Of a stretch of DNA of 64,000 bases, positions 37,707 through 47,675 are shown piece after piece. Source of the DNA: Gottfriedia solisilvae (GTDB lineage: Bacteria; Bacillota; Bacilli; Bacillales; Bacillaceae_G); NCBI RefSeq assembly GCF_002128405.1, contig NZ_NETJ01000008.1:1-64000 (forward strand), given 5' to 3'. The position numbers and the translations under genes are program-made. Position 1 is the stretch's first letter, and every line of letters starts with the position of its first letter. The notes beneath the pieces are model-generated. The model worked only from the letters and a program-made list of their open reading frames with translations, was not told the DNA's origin and made no database searches.

Positions 37707-37925
37707 TTACATTCTAACAATGACTGAACCGCCACCACTTGTAATAACTTGGTTTTGTTTCTGCTCGATTGAACGAAGCAATTCATTATTGGCTTCAATT
37801 GCCTTAACAAGGTTCTGTATTTGATTTTCAAGATTTACGATTGATTGCATCATCTGGTGATTATCCATATGAGTATGATCATTTCTAGTAGGGTATTGTG
37901 GATAATGATTCCAAAAAGGGTGCAT
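37707..37925 (-). CDS. Small His/Tyr-rich N-terminal, coiled-coil protein, unknown
   Basis: 72 residues from the ATG at 37925, which has GGAGGAG upstream. MHPFWNHYPQYPT start, then a coiled coil of about 35 residues (MMQSIVNLENQIQNLVKAIEANNELLRSIEQ) and a SGGGSVIVRM tail. This composition resembles small spore-associated proteins of bacilli, but I cannot name a family. Confidence 0.65.
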   Translation of the reverse strand: MHPFWNHYPQYPTRNDHTHMDNHQMMQSIVNLENQIQNLVKAIEANNELLRSIEQKQNQVITSGGGSVIVRM

Positions 37926-38040
37926 ACATTCTTCTCCTCCTTTTACTAGACTCATGTACTATATAGTACGATTTTGTAAAGTAAGAGTTCGCCTATTTTC
38001 GATTAAATATGGTTGTTTCTTATACATTGTTGCGAATTAC

Positions 38041-38120
38041 TTGGGCATTCGAAGAGCCTGCGGGGATTCGACTATCCTACATCTCCCAAATGACTCTGAC
38101 GCCTTCCATTGAAATCAACT
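38041..38120 (+). repeat. Decayed dispersed intergenic repeat, copy A
   Basis: GAAGAGCCTGCGGGGATTCG near 38051-38070 and CATTGAAATCAAC near 38107-38119 match parts of a dispersed element common between genes in Bacillus; copies B and C in this window share the ATCAA(C) end. No coding potential. Confidence 0.5.
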
Positions 38121-38162
38121 TCTTTCTATTTCAAGGCCAAGAAAGGACACACTTATAGAAAA

Positions 38163-38203
38163 AGCCAAAAAAAATAATCCTTGAATGATGAATTCAAGGA
38201 TTA
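38163..38203 (-). terminator. Terminator of the FbpB-like gene
   Basis: On the minus strand, a perfect 12-bp stem (38175-38186 with 38192-38203) follows the stop by 12 bases and runs into TTATTTTTTTT. Confidence 0.8.
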
Positions 38204-38215
38204 CGATATATGTCA

Positions 38216-38371
38216 TTATGAAATTGCTTTTTCTAATTTGGCTATTTCTTCGACTTCGTGGCGTTTTTCAATTTTTCTTTCAATCTTTTCAATTTCTTCT
38301 TTATTTCTAAGAAGAGATTGTTTATTTTCATTTACTAATTGATTAAACGATTTACGAAATGTTTTTCTCAT
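38216..38371 (-). CDS. FbpB-family small basic protein
   Basis: 51 residues, very rich in Lys, Arg and Glu: MRKTFRKSFNQLVNENK, then an amphipathic charged helix with KIERKIEKRH. This fits the FbpB family (Fur-regulated basic proteins), which in B. subtilis work with the FsrA sRNA to spare iron. ATG at 38371 has TAGGAG eight bases upstream and a terminator directly after the stop, which supports a real gene. No good Fur box is visible upstream; instead there is an inverted repeat at 38400-38419. Confidence 0.75.
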   Translation of the reverse strand: MRKTFRKSFNQLVNENKQSLLRNKEEIEKIERKIEKRHEVEEIAKLEKAIS

Positions 38372-38399
38372 GTTTGCCACTCCTATCTTAATAAATTTC

Positions 38400-38419
38400 T
38401 GAATATTTATTTATATTCA
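38400..38419. promoter_or_regulatory. Inverted repeat upstream of the FbpB-like gene
   Basis: TGAATAT and ATATTCA arms separated by six bases, 29 bases before the start codon. Position suits an operator, but it is a poor Fur-box match. AT-rich context raises the chance rate. Confidence 0.35.
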
Positions 38420-38504
38420 AAAACATCTTAACATAAAAAAATGAGCACAAACTCTTTGAATTATTACAATATTGTGTCCTCGAAAATGAGACGCTGCATA
38501 AATG

Positions 38505-38990
38505 TTAAGCTTTAGCCTTTGTATAATCTTTTTCGTAGACTTCTACTTCAATACCATCAGTATTTGTTTTATTTTCTACATACGAAAATCCATGTGACTT
38601 CCAAAATTCCTTAGCTTGATGATTATCTATTAAAACACCTAATCTTAAAGCGTCAATATTTTCTCGACTTTTTATTTGTTCTTCAAATAATACAAATGCA
38701 TTCGTACCAAATCCATATCCTTGGTAATCACCGTGGATCATTAATAATCCAAGCCATGGAAAACCATCTCTAGGGTTAAGTATTAAAAAGTCGATTAGTC
38801 CGATATATGTATCATCAAGTTTAATAAAATAAGTTTCACTTTGATTCGTTGATTGAAAATATTCTTTAAAAAGCTCATCTTTAGTACGAGTAGGAGATCC
38901 ATTTTCCATTAGATTATAATTTTGATTTGAATTGGTGATTTCGACAATTACCTCTATATATTCTTCTGTAATTTTTTCAAATGTAACCAT
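38505..38990 (-). CDS. GNAT-family N-acetyltransferase
   Basis: 161 residues. Acetyl-CoA motif LMIHGDYQGYGFGTNAFVLFE and the C-terminal LRLGVLIDNHQAKEFWKSHGFSYVE. Substrate unknown. ATG follows AAAGGATT. Stand-alone, minus strand, divergent from trxA. Confidence 0.85.
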   Translation of the reverse strand: MVTFEKITEEYIEVIVEITNSNQNYNLMENGSPTRTKDELFKEYFQSTNQSETYFIKLDDTYIGLIDFLILNPRDGFPWLGLLMIHGDYQGYGFGTNAFVLFEEQIKSRENIDALRLGVLIDNHQAKEFWKSHGFSYVENKTNTDGIEVEVYEKDYTKAKA

Positions 38991-39158
38991 TTATTTAATC
39001 CTTTCATTGGTATATCAATAATTTGTATGGAAATAGTAAGTTTGAGCAAATTAATAGATAGTGCTAATTCTCATATGATATACTTACTTTAAAATTATAA
39101 CAAATTAAGTCAAACTACATAATGTACTTATGTAGAGAGGCGATAGGAGGAAATAAAT

Positions 39159-39476
39159 ATGGCAATTGTAAATGCTTCAAATGCAACATTCGCAGAAGAA
39201 ACAAAAGAAGGTGTAGTATTAGTTGATTTTTGGGCAACTTGGTGTGGTCCTTGTAAAATGATCGCTCCAGTTTTAGAAGAATTAGCTTCTGAATATGGTG
39301 ATAAAGTTAAAATCGTTAAAGTTGATGTTGATGAAAACCAAGAAACAGCAGCTAAATTTGAAGTTATGAGTATCCCTTCATTATTCGTTCTTAAAGATGG
39401 TGAAGTTGTAGAGAAAACTTTAGGCTTCAAACCAAAAGAAGCTTTAGAAGAATTAATTACGCCACATCTTGGTTAA
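39159..39476 (+). CDS. trxA: Thioredoxin
   Basis: 105 residues. Active-site WCGPC is in VDFWATWCGPCKMIAPVLEE at about 28-32, with the cis-Pro loop MSIPSLFVLKDG. General cytoplasmic disulfide reductase. AGGAGG upstream of the ATG; terminator directly after. Sits between the etf genes and uvrC, as in other bacilli. Confidence 0.97.
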   Translation: MAIVNASNATFAEETKEGVVLVDFWATWCGPCKMIAPVLEELASEYGDKVKIVKVDVDENQETAAKFEVMSIPSLFVLKDGEVVEKTLGFKPKEALEELITPHLG

Positions 39477-39489
39477 TATTAATTTGTAG

Positions 39490-39527
39490 GAAATGCACTC
39501 TTTTTATGAGTGCATTTCTTTTTTTTG
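39490..39527 (+). terminator. Terminator of trxA
   Basis: 11-bp stem GAAATGCACTC/GAGTGCATTTC with seven-base loop and T run. Confidence 0.87.
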
Positions 39528-39573
39528 CTCAAAAATATCTGTAAGCGTTTTATTAAAAACATTTAATAATTTT

Positions 39574-39589
39574 CTTGTTGCGAAACAAG
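39574..39589. promoter_or_regulatory. Palindrome upstream of the marR-like gene, possible autoregulatory site
   Basis: CTTGTT and AACAAG arms around GCGA, 85 bases before the MarR start. MarR repressors usually bind such short palindromes near their own promoter; assignment is inference. Confidence 0.4.
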
Positions 39590-39673
39590 TTTTGTCGGTA
39601 TATATTTAATAAGCATAAATAGTTAACACGCATTAAATATTTATATAAATTAACTGTTAAAGGAGGTTAAATT

Positions 39674-40114
39674 TTGAATAATAAGAATGAGTACATCGAG
39701 CGAATACAGATTGGTTTTCAAACTGCCATTCATAAGATGCAACCAAAAATGACAGAGCAAATGAATAAACATAACATAACAGCTACTCAGTTTTTTGTAT
39801 TAATGTATTTACGGAAAAACGAGAGTTGTAAAATTTCTGAAATTGCCGAGTATATGGGAGTGAAACCAAGCGCGGTGTCATTTATGATTGATCGGTTAGA
39901 ACATAGTAATTTTGTTTATCGTGAACATGATAAAAAAGACAGAAGAGTAGTAAATATAATGCTTAGTGAAGAAGGTCAAAAAAAACTTGATCTTGTTATA
40001 AAAGAAAGAAAAGAAATTTTTGAGAGTTCATTATTAACGCTTTCAGATGAGGAGCTTTTACAGTTTGCATTAATTGCTGAAAAACTTGCCAAAGCGGTAA
40101 CAACTGAAATCTAA
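39674..40114 (+). CDS. MarR-family transcriptional regulator
   Basis: 146 residues, winged helix: ITATQFFVLMYLRKNESCKISEIAEYMGVKPSAVSFMIDRLEHSNFVYREHDKKDRRVVNIMLSEEG contains the recognition helix and the DxRR wing. Likely represses itself and the exporter gene 84 bases downstream, with a drug as inducer. TTG start has AAAGGAGG upstream. Confidence 0.88.
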   Translation: MNNKNEYIERIQIGFQTAIHKMQPKMTEQMNKHNITATQFFVLMYLRKNESCKISEIAEYMGVKPSAVSFMIDRLEHSNFVYREHDKKDRRVVNIMLSEEGQKKLDLVIKERKEIFESSLLTLSDEELLQFALIAEKLAKAVTTEI

Positions 40115-40168
40115 TTATAGGAATAATTACAAAGCACAATAACCGTATTTCTACTATTAATTAGTTAA

Positions 40169-41821
<1,653 letters not shown>

Positions 41822-41829
41822 TAAAAAAG

Positions 41830-41862
41830 AAAAACCTATGGGAAATCATAGGTTTTTTCTTT
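41830..41862. terminator. Bidirectional terminator between MFS and PepSY-TM-like genes
   Basis: AAAAACCTATG/CATAGGTTTTT stem with six-base loop, T runs both ways. Confidence 0.82.
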
Positions 41863-42306
41863 TTAAACTGCCATTGATACTTTTTGCTTTTTCTTTTTAG
41901 CCTTGCGCTTTGTATTCCATAATATCCATGATAATGCTAGTCCTGTACCAGTTAAAATGAATAAACCAATTCCACTAATTAAACCAATAATTCCAGTATG
42001 TAAACTTTTCATGGAAAATGAAGACTGTTCACGTTCACCAAAGTTTGGTCCGCCATTTGGAAACAAAATTTGATTATTTTGGTTATCTTGGCTAGTTTGA
42101 TTATTACTGTTCGTACTGCCATTTGCTTGCCCATTTTGATTTGTTGAATTAACACTACCATTCAACTGACCAGGGGTTTGCATCGAAAATTTTGGTTTTT
42201 CGTGTCCTTTGTTAAAATATAATACGATTCCTGTAACTGATTCAATTAACAAAAATACTGAAACAATTACCCCTATCCAAAAATGAACAATTCTTACTTT
42301 TTTCAT
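41863..42306 (-). CDS. Two-helix membrane protein, PepSY-associated TM type, with Asn/Gln-rich loop
   Basis: 147 residues. Helix 1 VRIVHFWIGVIVSVFLLIESVTGIVLYF and helix 2 LHTGIIGLISGIGLFILTGTGLALSWILW each carry a His near the membrane edge, as in PepSY_TM proteins; between them is an outside loop of about 55 residues dominated by Asn, Gln, Ser and Gly. The C-terminus is Lys-rich. Role unknown. ATG follows GAGGAG. Confidence 0.65.
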   Translation of the reverse strand: MKKVRIVHFWIGVIVSVFLLIESVTGIVLYFNKGHEKPKFSMQTPGQLNGSVNSTNQNGQANGSTNSNNQTSQDNQNNQILFPNGGPNFGEREQSSFSMKSLHTGIIGLISGIGLFILTGTGLALSWILWNTKRKAKKKKQKVSMAV

Positions 42307-42489
42307 ATTTTTTTCTCCTCAAAGATTTAAAATTTATAAGAGTATAGTAAGAAGAGAAACTTAATTTTTGCTTAAAATAATAATTCAAATCATTAATATA
42401 TATAAATCAATTATCTAATTTAATTATTTTCAGTTTATGACTTTGCAGATTATAATAAAGTGTACAACTCCACGAAAGGGGGTAAGACA

Positions 42490-44262
42490 TTGGACAAACA
42501 TTTAAAAGAAAAATTAGCGCTTTTACCTGATCAACCAGGTTGTTATTTAATGAAAGATGTTCAGGGTACTATCATTTATGTAGGGAAAGCAAAAATTCTA
42601 AAAAATAGGGTTAGATCATATTTTACAGGTTCTCATGATGGAAAAACGTATCGATTAGTTCAAGAAATTACCGATTTCGAATATATCGTTACATCTTCCA
42701 ATATGGAAGCTCTAATTTTAGAGATGAATCTTATCAAAAAGTATGATCCGAAATATAACATCATGTTGAAGGATGATAAAACATATCCCTTCATTAAAAT
42801 AACGGCTGAAAAGCATCCTCGTTTACTGATTACACGTAATGTAAAAAAAGATAAGGGAAAATATTTTGGCCCTTTTCCAAATGTAAATGCCGCGAATGAA
42901 ACAAAAAAATTATTAGACCGTTTATATCCACTTCGAAAATGTTCTACATTACCGGATAAAGTTTGTTTGTATTATCATATTGGGCAATGTCTTGCACCTT
43001 GTGTTAAAGATGTAACTGATGAGCAAAATCAAGAAATTGTAAATGAAATTATTCGATTTTTAAATGGTGGAGAAGATCAAATTCGAAAAGAGCTCGAAGC
43101 GAAGATGTTGGCTGCATCAGAACAATTGGATTTTGAGCGGGCGAAAGAGTATCGAGATCAAATTGTTTCTATTGAAGCAACGATGGAAAAACAGAAGATG
43201 ATGAGCAGTGATCTAGTTGATCGTGATGTATTTGGTTATGCCGTAGATAAAGGCTGGATGTGTGTACAAGTATTCTTTGTCCGTAGAGGAAAATTGATTG
43301 AAAGGGATGTATCGTATTTTCCAATTTATGACGAACCTGAAGAAGCATTTTTATCTTTTGTTGGCCAGTTTTATGAGAAAACACATAACATAAAGCCAAA
43401 AGAAATTTTTGTACCAGATAAAGTAGAAAATGATCTTTTAAAAGAGTTACTAAATGTTCCTGTTCTCCAACCTAAAAGAGGACAGAAAAAAGAATTAGTC
43501 GTTCTAGCAAATAAGAATGCAAAAATCGGCTTACAAGAAAAATTCAAGTTGATTGAAAGAGATGAAGAGAGAACGATTAAAGCAATCGAAAAGCTTGGAG
43601 AAATATTAAATATTGAAACTCCATATCGAATCGAAGCATTTGATAATTCTAATATTCAAGGTACCAATCCAGTTTCTGCCATGATTGTATTTATTGATGG
43701 CAAGCCTTCTAAAAAGGATTATAGAAAATATAAAATTAAAACAGTAGTTGGACCTGATGATTATGATTCAATGCGTGAAGTGGTTAGAAGGAGATATTCA
43801 AGAGCTCTGAAAGAAAACCTTCCTCTTCCGAATCTAATTATTGTTGATGGGGGAAAGGGTCACTTATCAGCAGTTGAAGATGTGTTACAAAATGAGTTAG
43901 GGTTGTATATTCCAACAGCTGGACTAGTAAAAGATGAAAAACATCGTACATCTGAATTATTAATAGGACAACCACCTCAAATTGTTCAATTAGGCAGACA
44001 GAGTCAAGAATTCTTTTTATTACAAAGAATTCAAGATGAAGTTCATCGTTTTGCAATTGAATTTTATCGTCAACTTCACAGTAAATCGATGGTTCAGTCC
44101 GCTTTAGATGGTATTACCGGAGTTGGTGGTACTAGAAAGAAAGCATTATTAAAACATTTCGGCTCTGTAAAAAAAATCAAAGAGGCAACAATAGAAGAAC
44201 TGATCCAAGCAAAAATTCCAAAAAATGTAGCAGAAGAAATTTATCAACACTTTAGAAAGTAA
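42490..44262 (+). CDS. uvrC: Excinuclease ABC subunit C
   Basis: 590 residues. N-terminal GIY-YIG nuclease (GCYLMKD...[18 protein letters not shown]), UVR motif at about 200-230 binding UvrB ([24 protein letters not shown]), RNase H-like 5' nuclease domain ([30 protein letters not shown]) and two C-terminal HhH motifs ([19 protein letters not shown]). Makes both incisions in nucleotide excision repair. TTG at 42490 has AAAGGGGG upstream; the frame to 42460 adds a non-family extension. Confidence 0.95.
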   Translation: MDKHLKEKLALLPDQPGCYLMKDVQGTIIYVGKAKILKNRVRSYFTGSHDGKTYRLVQEITDFEYIVTSSNMEALILEMNLIKKYDPKYNIMLKDDKTYPFIKITAEKHPRLLITRNVKKDKGKYFGPFPNVNAANETKKLLDRLYPLRKCSTLPDKVCLYYHIGQCLAPCVKDVTDEQNQEIVNEIIRFLNGGEDQIRKELEAKMLAASEQLDFERAKEYRDQIVSIEATMEKQKMMSSDLVDRDVFGYAVDKGWMCVQVFFVRRGKLIERDVSYFPIYDEPEEAFLSFVGQFYEKTHNIKPKEIFVPDKVENDLLKELLNVPVLQPKRGQKKELVVLANKNAKIGLQEKFKLIERDEERTIKAIEKLGEILNIETPYRIEAFDNSNIQGTNPVSAMIVFIDGKPSKKDYRKYKIKTVVGPDDYDSMREVVRRRYSRALKENLPLPNLIIVDGGKGHLSAVEDVLQNELGLYIPTAGLVKDEKHRTSELLIGQPPQIVQLGRQSQEFFLLQRIQDEVHRFAIEFYRQLHSKSMVQSALDGITGVGGTRKKALLKHFGSVKKIKEATIEELIQAKIPKNVAEEIYQHFRK

Positions 44263-44342
44263 TCGGGCATTTTTCGTCTTATTTTTGAAAATAGCTTCAA
44301 GGAGCATAACGTCAATGATCACGATATGAGGACAAAAATTCC

Positions 44343-44371
44343 TTGACACTATTTTCAAAATAATTTATATT
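44343..44371 (+). promoter_or_regulatory. Sigma-A promoter of the lysC leader
   Basis: -35 TTGACA at 44343-44348, 17-base spacer, -10 TATATT at 44366-44371; transcription would begin just before the lysine riboswitch. Confidence 0.82.
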
Positions 44372-44397
44372 AAGTTAAAAATATAATATTTTCTCTC

Positions 44398-44563
44398 GTA
44401 ATAGAGGTGCAAAACTTAAGAGTATGCTGTCATAGACGTGTGGCGTTGTTATGGACAGTTGAAAGGAAGTTTTGCCGAAATGAAATGAATCCACAATTCT
44501 TTTCGTTGGGACTGCATTTAATAGGTGTAGTACTGTCGCATACTAAATGCGGGGAGCTATTGA
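44398..44563 (+). promoter_or_regulatory. Lysine riboswitch (L box)
   Basis: Conserved L-box pieces in order: AGAGGTGC, AACTTAAGAGTATG (loop-E/kink region), GAAAGGAAGTTTTGCCGAA, TTGGGACTGCATTTAATAGGTGTAG, and GGGGAGCTATT closing P1 with AATAG. Lysine binding should favour the terminator at 44611-44641 and switch off lysC. Confidence 0.92.
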
Positions 44564-44610
44564 AGAGATGTTGATGATTTGTCTATTTTATTACAATTTT
44601 TGTAAATTAG

Positions 44611-44641
44611 GCGCGTGAACATTGCTTCACGCGCTTTTTTG
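44611..44641 (+). terminator. Riboswitch-controlled terminator before lysC
   Basis: GC-rich stem GCGCGTGAA/TTCACGCGC and six T, 40 bases before the lysC start. Confidence 0.87.
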
Positions 44642-44679
44642 TATTCTTTTTTATGAAAAATAGGTGAGGATGAGAAAAA

Positions 44680-45921
44680 ATGGGAATTATTGTTCAAAAA
44701 TTTGGAGGGACTTCAGTCGGTTCAATTGAGCGCATACAGCATGTTGCTGATACTGTAACAAAAGCGTATAAAGAAGGTAACAGTGTTGTTACTGTTGTTT
44801 CAGCAATGGGACATCATACTGATGAACTAGTTAATCTTGCACAGCAAATTAGTCCACAAAATAGTAAGCGTGAAATGGATATGCTTTTAACAACTGGTGA
44901 GCAAGTCTCAATATCTTTATTAGCAATGGCAATTCAGGCTAAAGGATTTAAGGCAATCTCATTAACTGGTTGGCAAGCGGGAATCCAAACAGAATCTATT
45001 CATGGAAATGCTCGTATTGAAACAATTCAAACTGATAGAATTCAAAGATTGATAAATGAAGGTTATATTGTAATTGTCGCTGGTTTCCAGGGCTTAAGTA
45101 ATGAGGATGAAATTACTACTTTAGGTCGTGGTGGTTCTGATACTACAGCAGTAGCGTTAGCCGCAGCATTAGAAGCTGAACGATGTGACATTTATACGGA
45201 TGTTTTAGGTGTTTATACAACAGATCCAAGAATTGAACCAGAAGCAACTAAATTGAGTCATGTATCATATGACGAAATGCTAGAACTTGCTGCTTTAGGT
45301 GCAGCTGTACTACACCCAAGGGCTGTAGAATTTGCAAAAAATTATGGATTAGTTATACAAGTAAGATCAAGTCAACATGATGAAATTGGTACGTTTATTG
45401 GGGAGGAAAATCAAATGGAACAACAATCAGTCGTAAGAGGAATCGCTTTTGAATCAAATGTCACAAGAATGACTTTAAATGGTTTACATAACCAAGTCGA
45501 TCTTTTACCGAACATCTTTACTATACTGGCAACAGAGGGAATTGACGTAGACATTATTATTCAAAGTGTGACTTCAGATAATTTAGTCAATCTTTCATTC
45601 TCTATTAAATCAGAAAATATGTTAGAAACAATCACAATTCTTGAATCTAAAAAAGAATATTTAGGATATGTTTCATTTGATTTTGAAAGCGAGCTTGCGA
45701 AAGTTTCGATTGTTGGAAGTGGAATGGTTTCAAATCCTGGCGTTGCAGCAAATATGTTTAAATTTTTAGCAGAAGCTAGTATCCCAGTTAAAATGGTAAG
45801 TACGTCTGAAATTAAAGTATCTACAGTTATTCCAAAGTCGCAATTACAAAATGCGGTTCATGCTCTACACAAAGGGTATGAGCTAGATCGCGTTCAAGAA
45901 GAAGTAGTTGTAGAAGGATAA
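44680..45921 (+). CDS. lysC: Aspartokinase II (lysine-sensitive), alpha subunit
   Basis: 413 residues. Kinase domain with KFGGTSVGS at 7-15, TTGEQVS and GRGGSDTTAVALAAAL; two ACT domains from about 255. Phosphorylates aspartate for lysine and diaminopimelate synthesis. Controlled by the L-box leader. An internal ATG at 45415 with its own ribosome site makes the beta subunit, as in B. subtilis. Confidence 0.95.
   Translation: MGIIVQKFGGTSVGSIERIQHVADTVTKAYKEGNSVVTVVSAMGHHTDELVNLAQQISPQNSKREMDMLLTTGEQVSISLLAMAIQAKGFKAISLTGWQAGIQTESIHGNARIETIQTDRIQRLINEGYIVIVAGFQGLSNEDEITTLGRGGSDTTAVALAAALEAERCDIYTDVLGVYTTDPRIEPEATKLSHVSYDEMLELAALGAAVLHPRAVEFAKNYGLVIQVRSSQHDEIGTFIGEENQMEQQSVVRGIAFESNVTRMTLNGLHNQVDLLPNIFTILATEGIDVDIIIQSVTSDNLVNLSFSIKSENMLETITILESKKEYLGYVSFDFESELAKVSIVGSGMVSNPGVAANMFKFLAEASIPVKMVSTSEIKVSTVIPKSQLQNAVHALHKGYELDRVQEEVVVEG
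45415..45921 (+). CDS. lysC: Aspartokinase II beta subunit (in-frame internal start within lysC)
   Basis: The ATG at 45415 is codon 246 of lysC and is preceded by GGGGAGG with an eight-base spacer. It would give a 168-residue protein with both ACT domains. In B. subtilis the beta subunit of the alpha2-beta2 enzyme also starts at an internal Met at this point. Confidence 0.8.
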   Translation: MEQQSVVRGIAFESNVTRMTLNGLHNQVDLLPNIFTILATEGIDVDIIIQSVTSDNLVNLSFSIKSENMLETITILESKKEYLGYVSFDFESELAKVSIVGSGMVSNPGVAANMFKFLAEASIPVKMVSTSEIKVSTVIPKSQLQNAVHALHKGYELDRVQEEVVVEG

Positions 45922-45926
45922 TAATC

Positions 45927-45986
45927 AAAACCCCTTTAGTCACAAATTTTCTTTCAATAGGAACTTGGTGATTAAAGGGGTTTTTA
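45927..45986 (+). terminator. Terminator of lysC
   Basis: A 17-bp imperfect stem AAAACCCCTTTAGTCAC/GTGATTAAAGGGGTTTTT with a 24-base loop and terminal T run. Confidence 0.8.
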
Positions 45987-46045
45987 ACATTTTAGCGAAA
46001 TATTACCATATAATAGAAGTAGTAATTGATAATGGAGGTTTTCAT

Positions 46046-46246
46046 TTGATAAATGCAGGGATTGCTTATGGTGATATTGTCTTTCAATTAATATTATTAA
46101 TCCTTCTCATTCTATTATTCGTTTTTATTAGTTTATTTCTCATGAATTACATTATTAAAGGTGTTAAGAAAAATAAACAACTAGATGAAATGAATCGTAA
46201 ATTAGATGAGCTAATAAAGAAAAGTGAAAAAGAAAATATGAAATAA
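46046..46246 (+). CDS. Small membrane protein, DUF4083-like
   Basis: 66 residues: a long hydrophobic helix (YGDIVFQLILLILLILLFVFISLFLMNYII) followed by a charged coiled coil (KQLDEMNRKLDELIKKSEKE). The architecture fits DUF4083 proteins of bacilli. TTG at 46046 has GGAGG seven bases upstream; the longer frame from 45965 begins inside the lysC terminator and is rejected. Monocistronic with its own terminator. Confidence 0.65.
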   Translation: MINAGIAYGDIVFQLILLILLILLFVFISLFLMNYIIKGVKKNKQLDEMNRKLDELIKKSEKENMK

Positions 46247-46277
46247 GCCTGATCAATTAGATGAACAGGCTTATTTT
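46242..46277. terminator. Bidirectional terminator between the DUF4083-like gene and yslB
   Basis: AATAAGCCTG/CAGGCTTATT stem with T-rich flanks, overlapping the last codons of the upstream gene. Confidence 0.78.
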
Positions 46278-46723
46278 TATTTTTTTGTAACTGGATCTTT
46301 TAGATCCCATTTTACTTGGAATTTTACTTTATCAGAACGTTTACTTTGCTCTTCGTATGTTTCTGCAATTACATCAATTTGTTGTTGGATTTGCATTGCC
46401 AAAAAGCCTGCCTCTAATTGATAAGATACATCTTTTTTATGTTGATTTCTGTATGTAACTAGTTCAGAAGTTAAAACAAAATGAACTTCTTGTTTTTTTT
46501 CTTCTACAACCGTTAAAGTCCCCCAACCAGCAGATTCAAAAAATTCGATGATTTCTTCAAATGTTGCTAATGGATATTTTCTAGCAATCATTTTTCCCGC
46601 CCAATATAATATATCATGTTGCTCTTTACCTAATAATTCCGAAAGTAAATCATTTCGTAAGAGTTCGTAGCCAAAACCAGAAATATTCCCTGGTGTTTTT
46701 AAAATATCATTGCCGTTCATCAT
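46277..46723 (-). CDS. yslB: YslB family protein (DUF2507)
   Basis: 148 residues from the ATG at 46723, the length of B. subtilis YslB. Features: ISGFGYELLRNDLLSELLGKEQHDILYWAGKMIARKYP and FFESAGWGTL, resembling the V4R/haem-NO-binding-like fold used for small ligands. Function unknown. The place between lysC and sdhC matches the Bacillus gene order. The frame extends upstream but without a ribosome site. Confidence 0.85.
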   Translation of the reverse strand: MMNGNDILKTPGNISGFGYELLRNDLLSELLGKEQHDILYWAGKMIARKYPLATFEEIIEFFESAGWGTLTVVEEKKQEVHFVLTSELVTYRNQHKKDVSYQLEAGFLAMQIQQQIDVIAETYEEQSKRSDKVKFQVKWDLKDPVTKK

Positions 46724-46857
46724 GGTCGAATAGCTCTCCCTTTCCTTAAAAAACATGTTTTTATTATATACAATAAACAATAATAAAAACAATAATTGAA
46801 AGCCTTAATATTTGTAGATTTACCAATATAATTGAGAAGTTTTTTCAGTAAAGAAAA

Positions 46858-46872
46858 ATGTACGCGTTTTCT
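46858..46872. promoter_or_regulatory. Candidate cre site upstream of sdhC promoter
   Basis: ATGTACGCGTTTTCT fits the CcpA operator WTGNAANCGNWNNCW with one mismatch and ends at the -35 element of the sdh promoter. Chance match cannot be excluded. Confidence 0.4.
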
Positions 46873-46900
46873 TGACCTGTAATATTAACAGGAGTAAAAT
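46872..46900 (+). promoter_or_regulatory. Sigma-A promoter of sdhCAB
   Basis: -35 TTGACC at 46872-46877, 17-base spacer, -10 TAAAAT at 46895-46900. The spacer contains an inverted repeat CCTGT/ACAGG. The 5' leader is about 120 bases. Confidence 0.75.
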
Positions 46901-47027
46901 GAACTTTAGATAAATCTCATAAAAATTTAGATTTTTATGGAAATTACATTATTTTCTATTTTTCTAGAATAATAGAAGCATGTAATTTTATTTTCATGTT
47001 CACAAACTAAAGGGGGCAGGGTTTTAC

Positions 47028-47663
47028 ATGAGCAACAAGAATGGCCAGGAGTTTTTCCTTAGAAAACTTCATTCATTGTTAGGAGTAATTCCAGTAGGAA
47101 TATTCTTAATGCAGCACTTAGTTGTCAATCATTTTGCAACAAAGGGAGCAGAATCATTTAACAAAGCTGCTGAATTTATGGCGAATTTACCATTCCGCTA
47201 TTTATTAGAAATTTTTATTATCTTATTACCGATCTTATACCATGCGATTTATGGACTATACATTGCTTTTACAGGCACTAGCAATGTGAAAAATTATGGT
47301 TATTTACGAAACTGGTTATACTTATTCCAACGTATTTCTGGAGTTATTACTTTAATCTTTATAACTTGGCATGTGTGGCAAACTCGTATTGCGGCTCAAT
47401 TAGGTGCAGACGTAAATTATGATATGATGGCTGATATTTTTAGCTCAAAATTCATGATCGCGTTCTATATTGTAGGTGTTATTTCAACTATTTTCCACTT
47501 TGCTAATGGATTATGGTCATTCTTCATTTCTTGGGGAATTACTGTTACACCTAAATCGCAACGTATTTCGACATATGTTACTTTAGGAATTTTCGTTGCT
47601 CTATCAATCGTTGGATTACGTGCGATTTTTGCATTCATTGATCCGCAGCTAGCAAACATGTAA
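47028..47663 (+). CDS. sdhC: Succinate dehydrogenase cytochrome b558 subunit
   Basis: 211 residues, five membrane helices, diheme type found in Bacillus. Haem-ligand His candidates lie in LRKLHSLLGVIP, FLMQHLVVNH, LLPILYHAIYG and ITWHVWQT. Anchors SdhAB and passes electrons to menaquinone. AAAGGGGGC precedes the ATG. First gene of sdhCAB. Confidence 0.94.
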   Translation: MSNKNGQEFFLRKLHSLLGVIPVGIFLMQHLVVNHFATKGAESFNKAAEFMANLPFRYLLEIFIILLPILYHAIYGLYIAFTGTSNVKNYGYLRNWLYLFQRISGVITLIFITWHVWQTRIAAQLGADVNYDMMADIFSSKFMIAFYIVGVISTIFHFANGLWSFFISWGITVTPKSQRISTYVTLGIFVALSIVGLRAIFAFIDPQLANM

Positions 47664-47675
47664 GGAGAGAGAGAC

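Noticed and set aside
45965-46045. Upstream extension of the DUF4083-like gene
   Set aside because: Begins inside the lysC terminator; the TTG at 46046 has a proper ribosome site.
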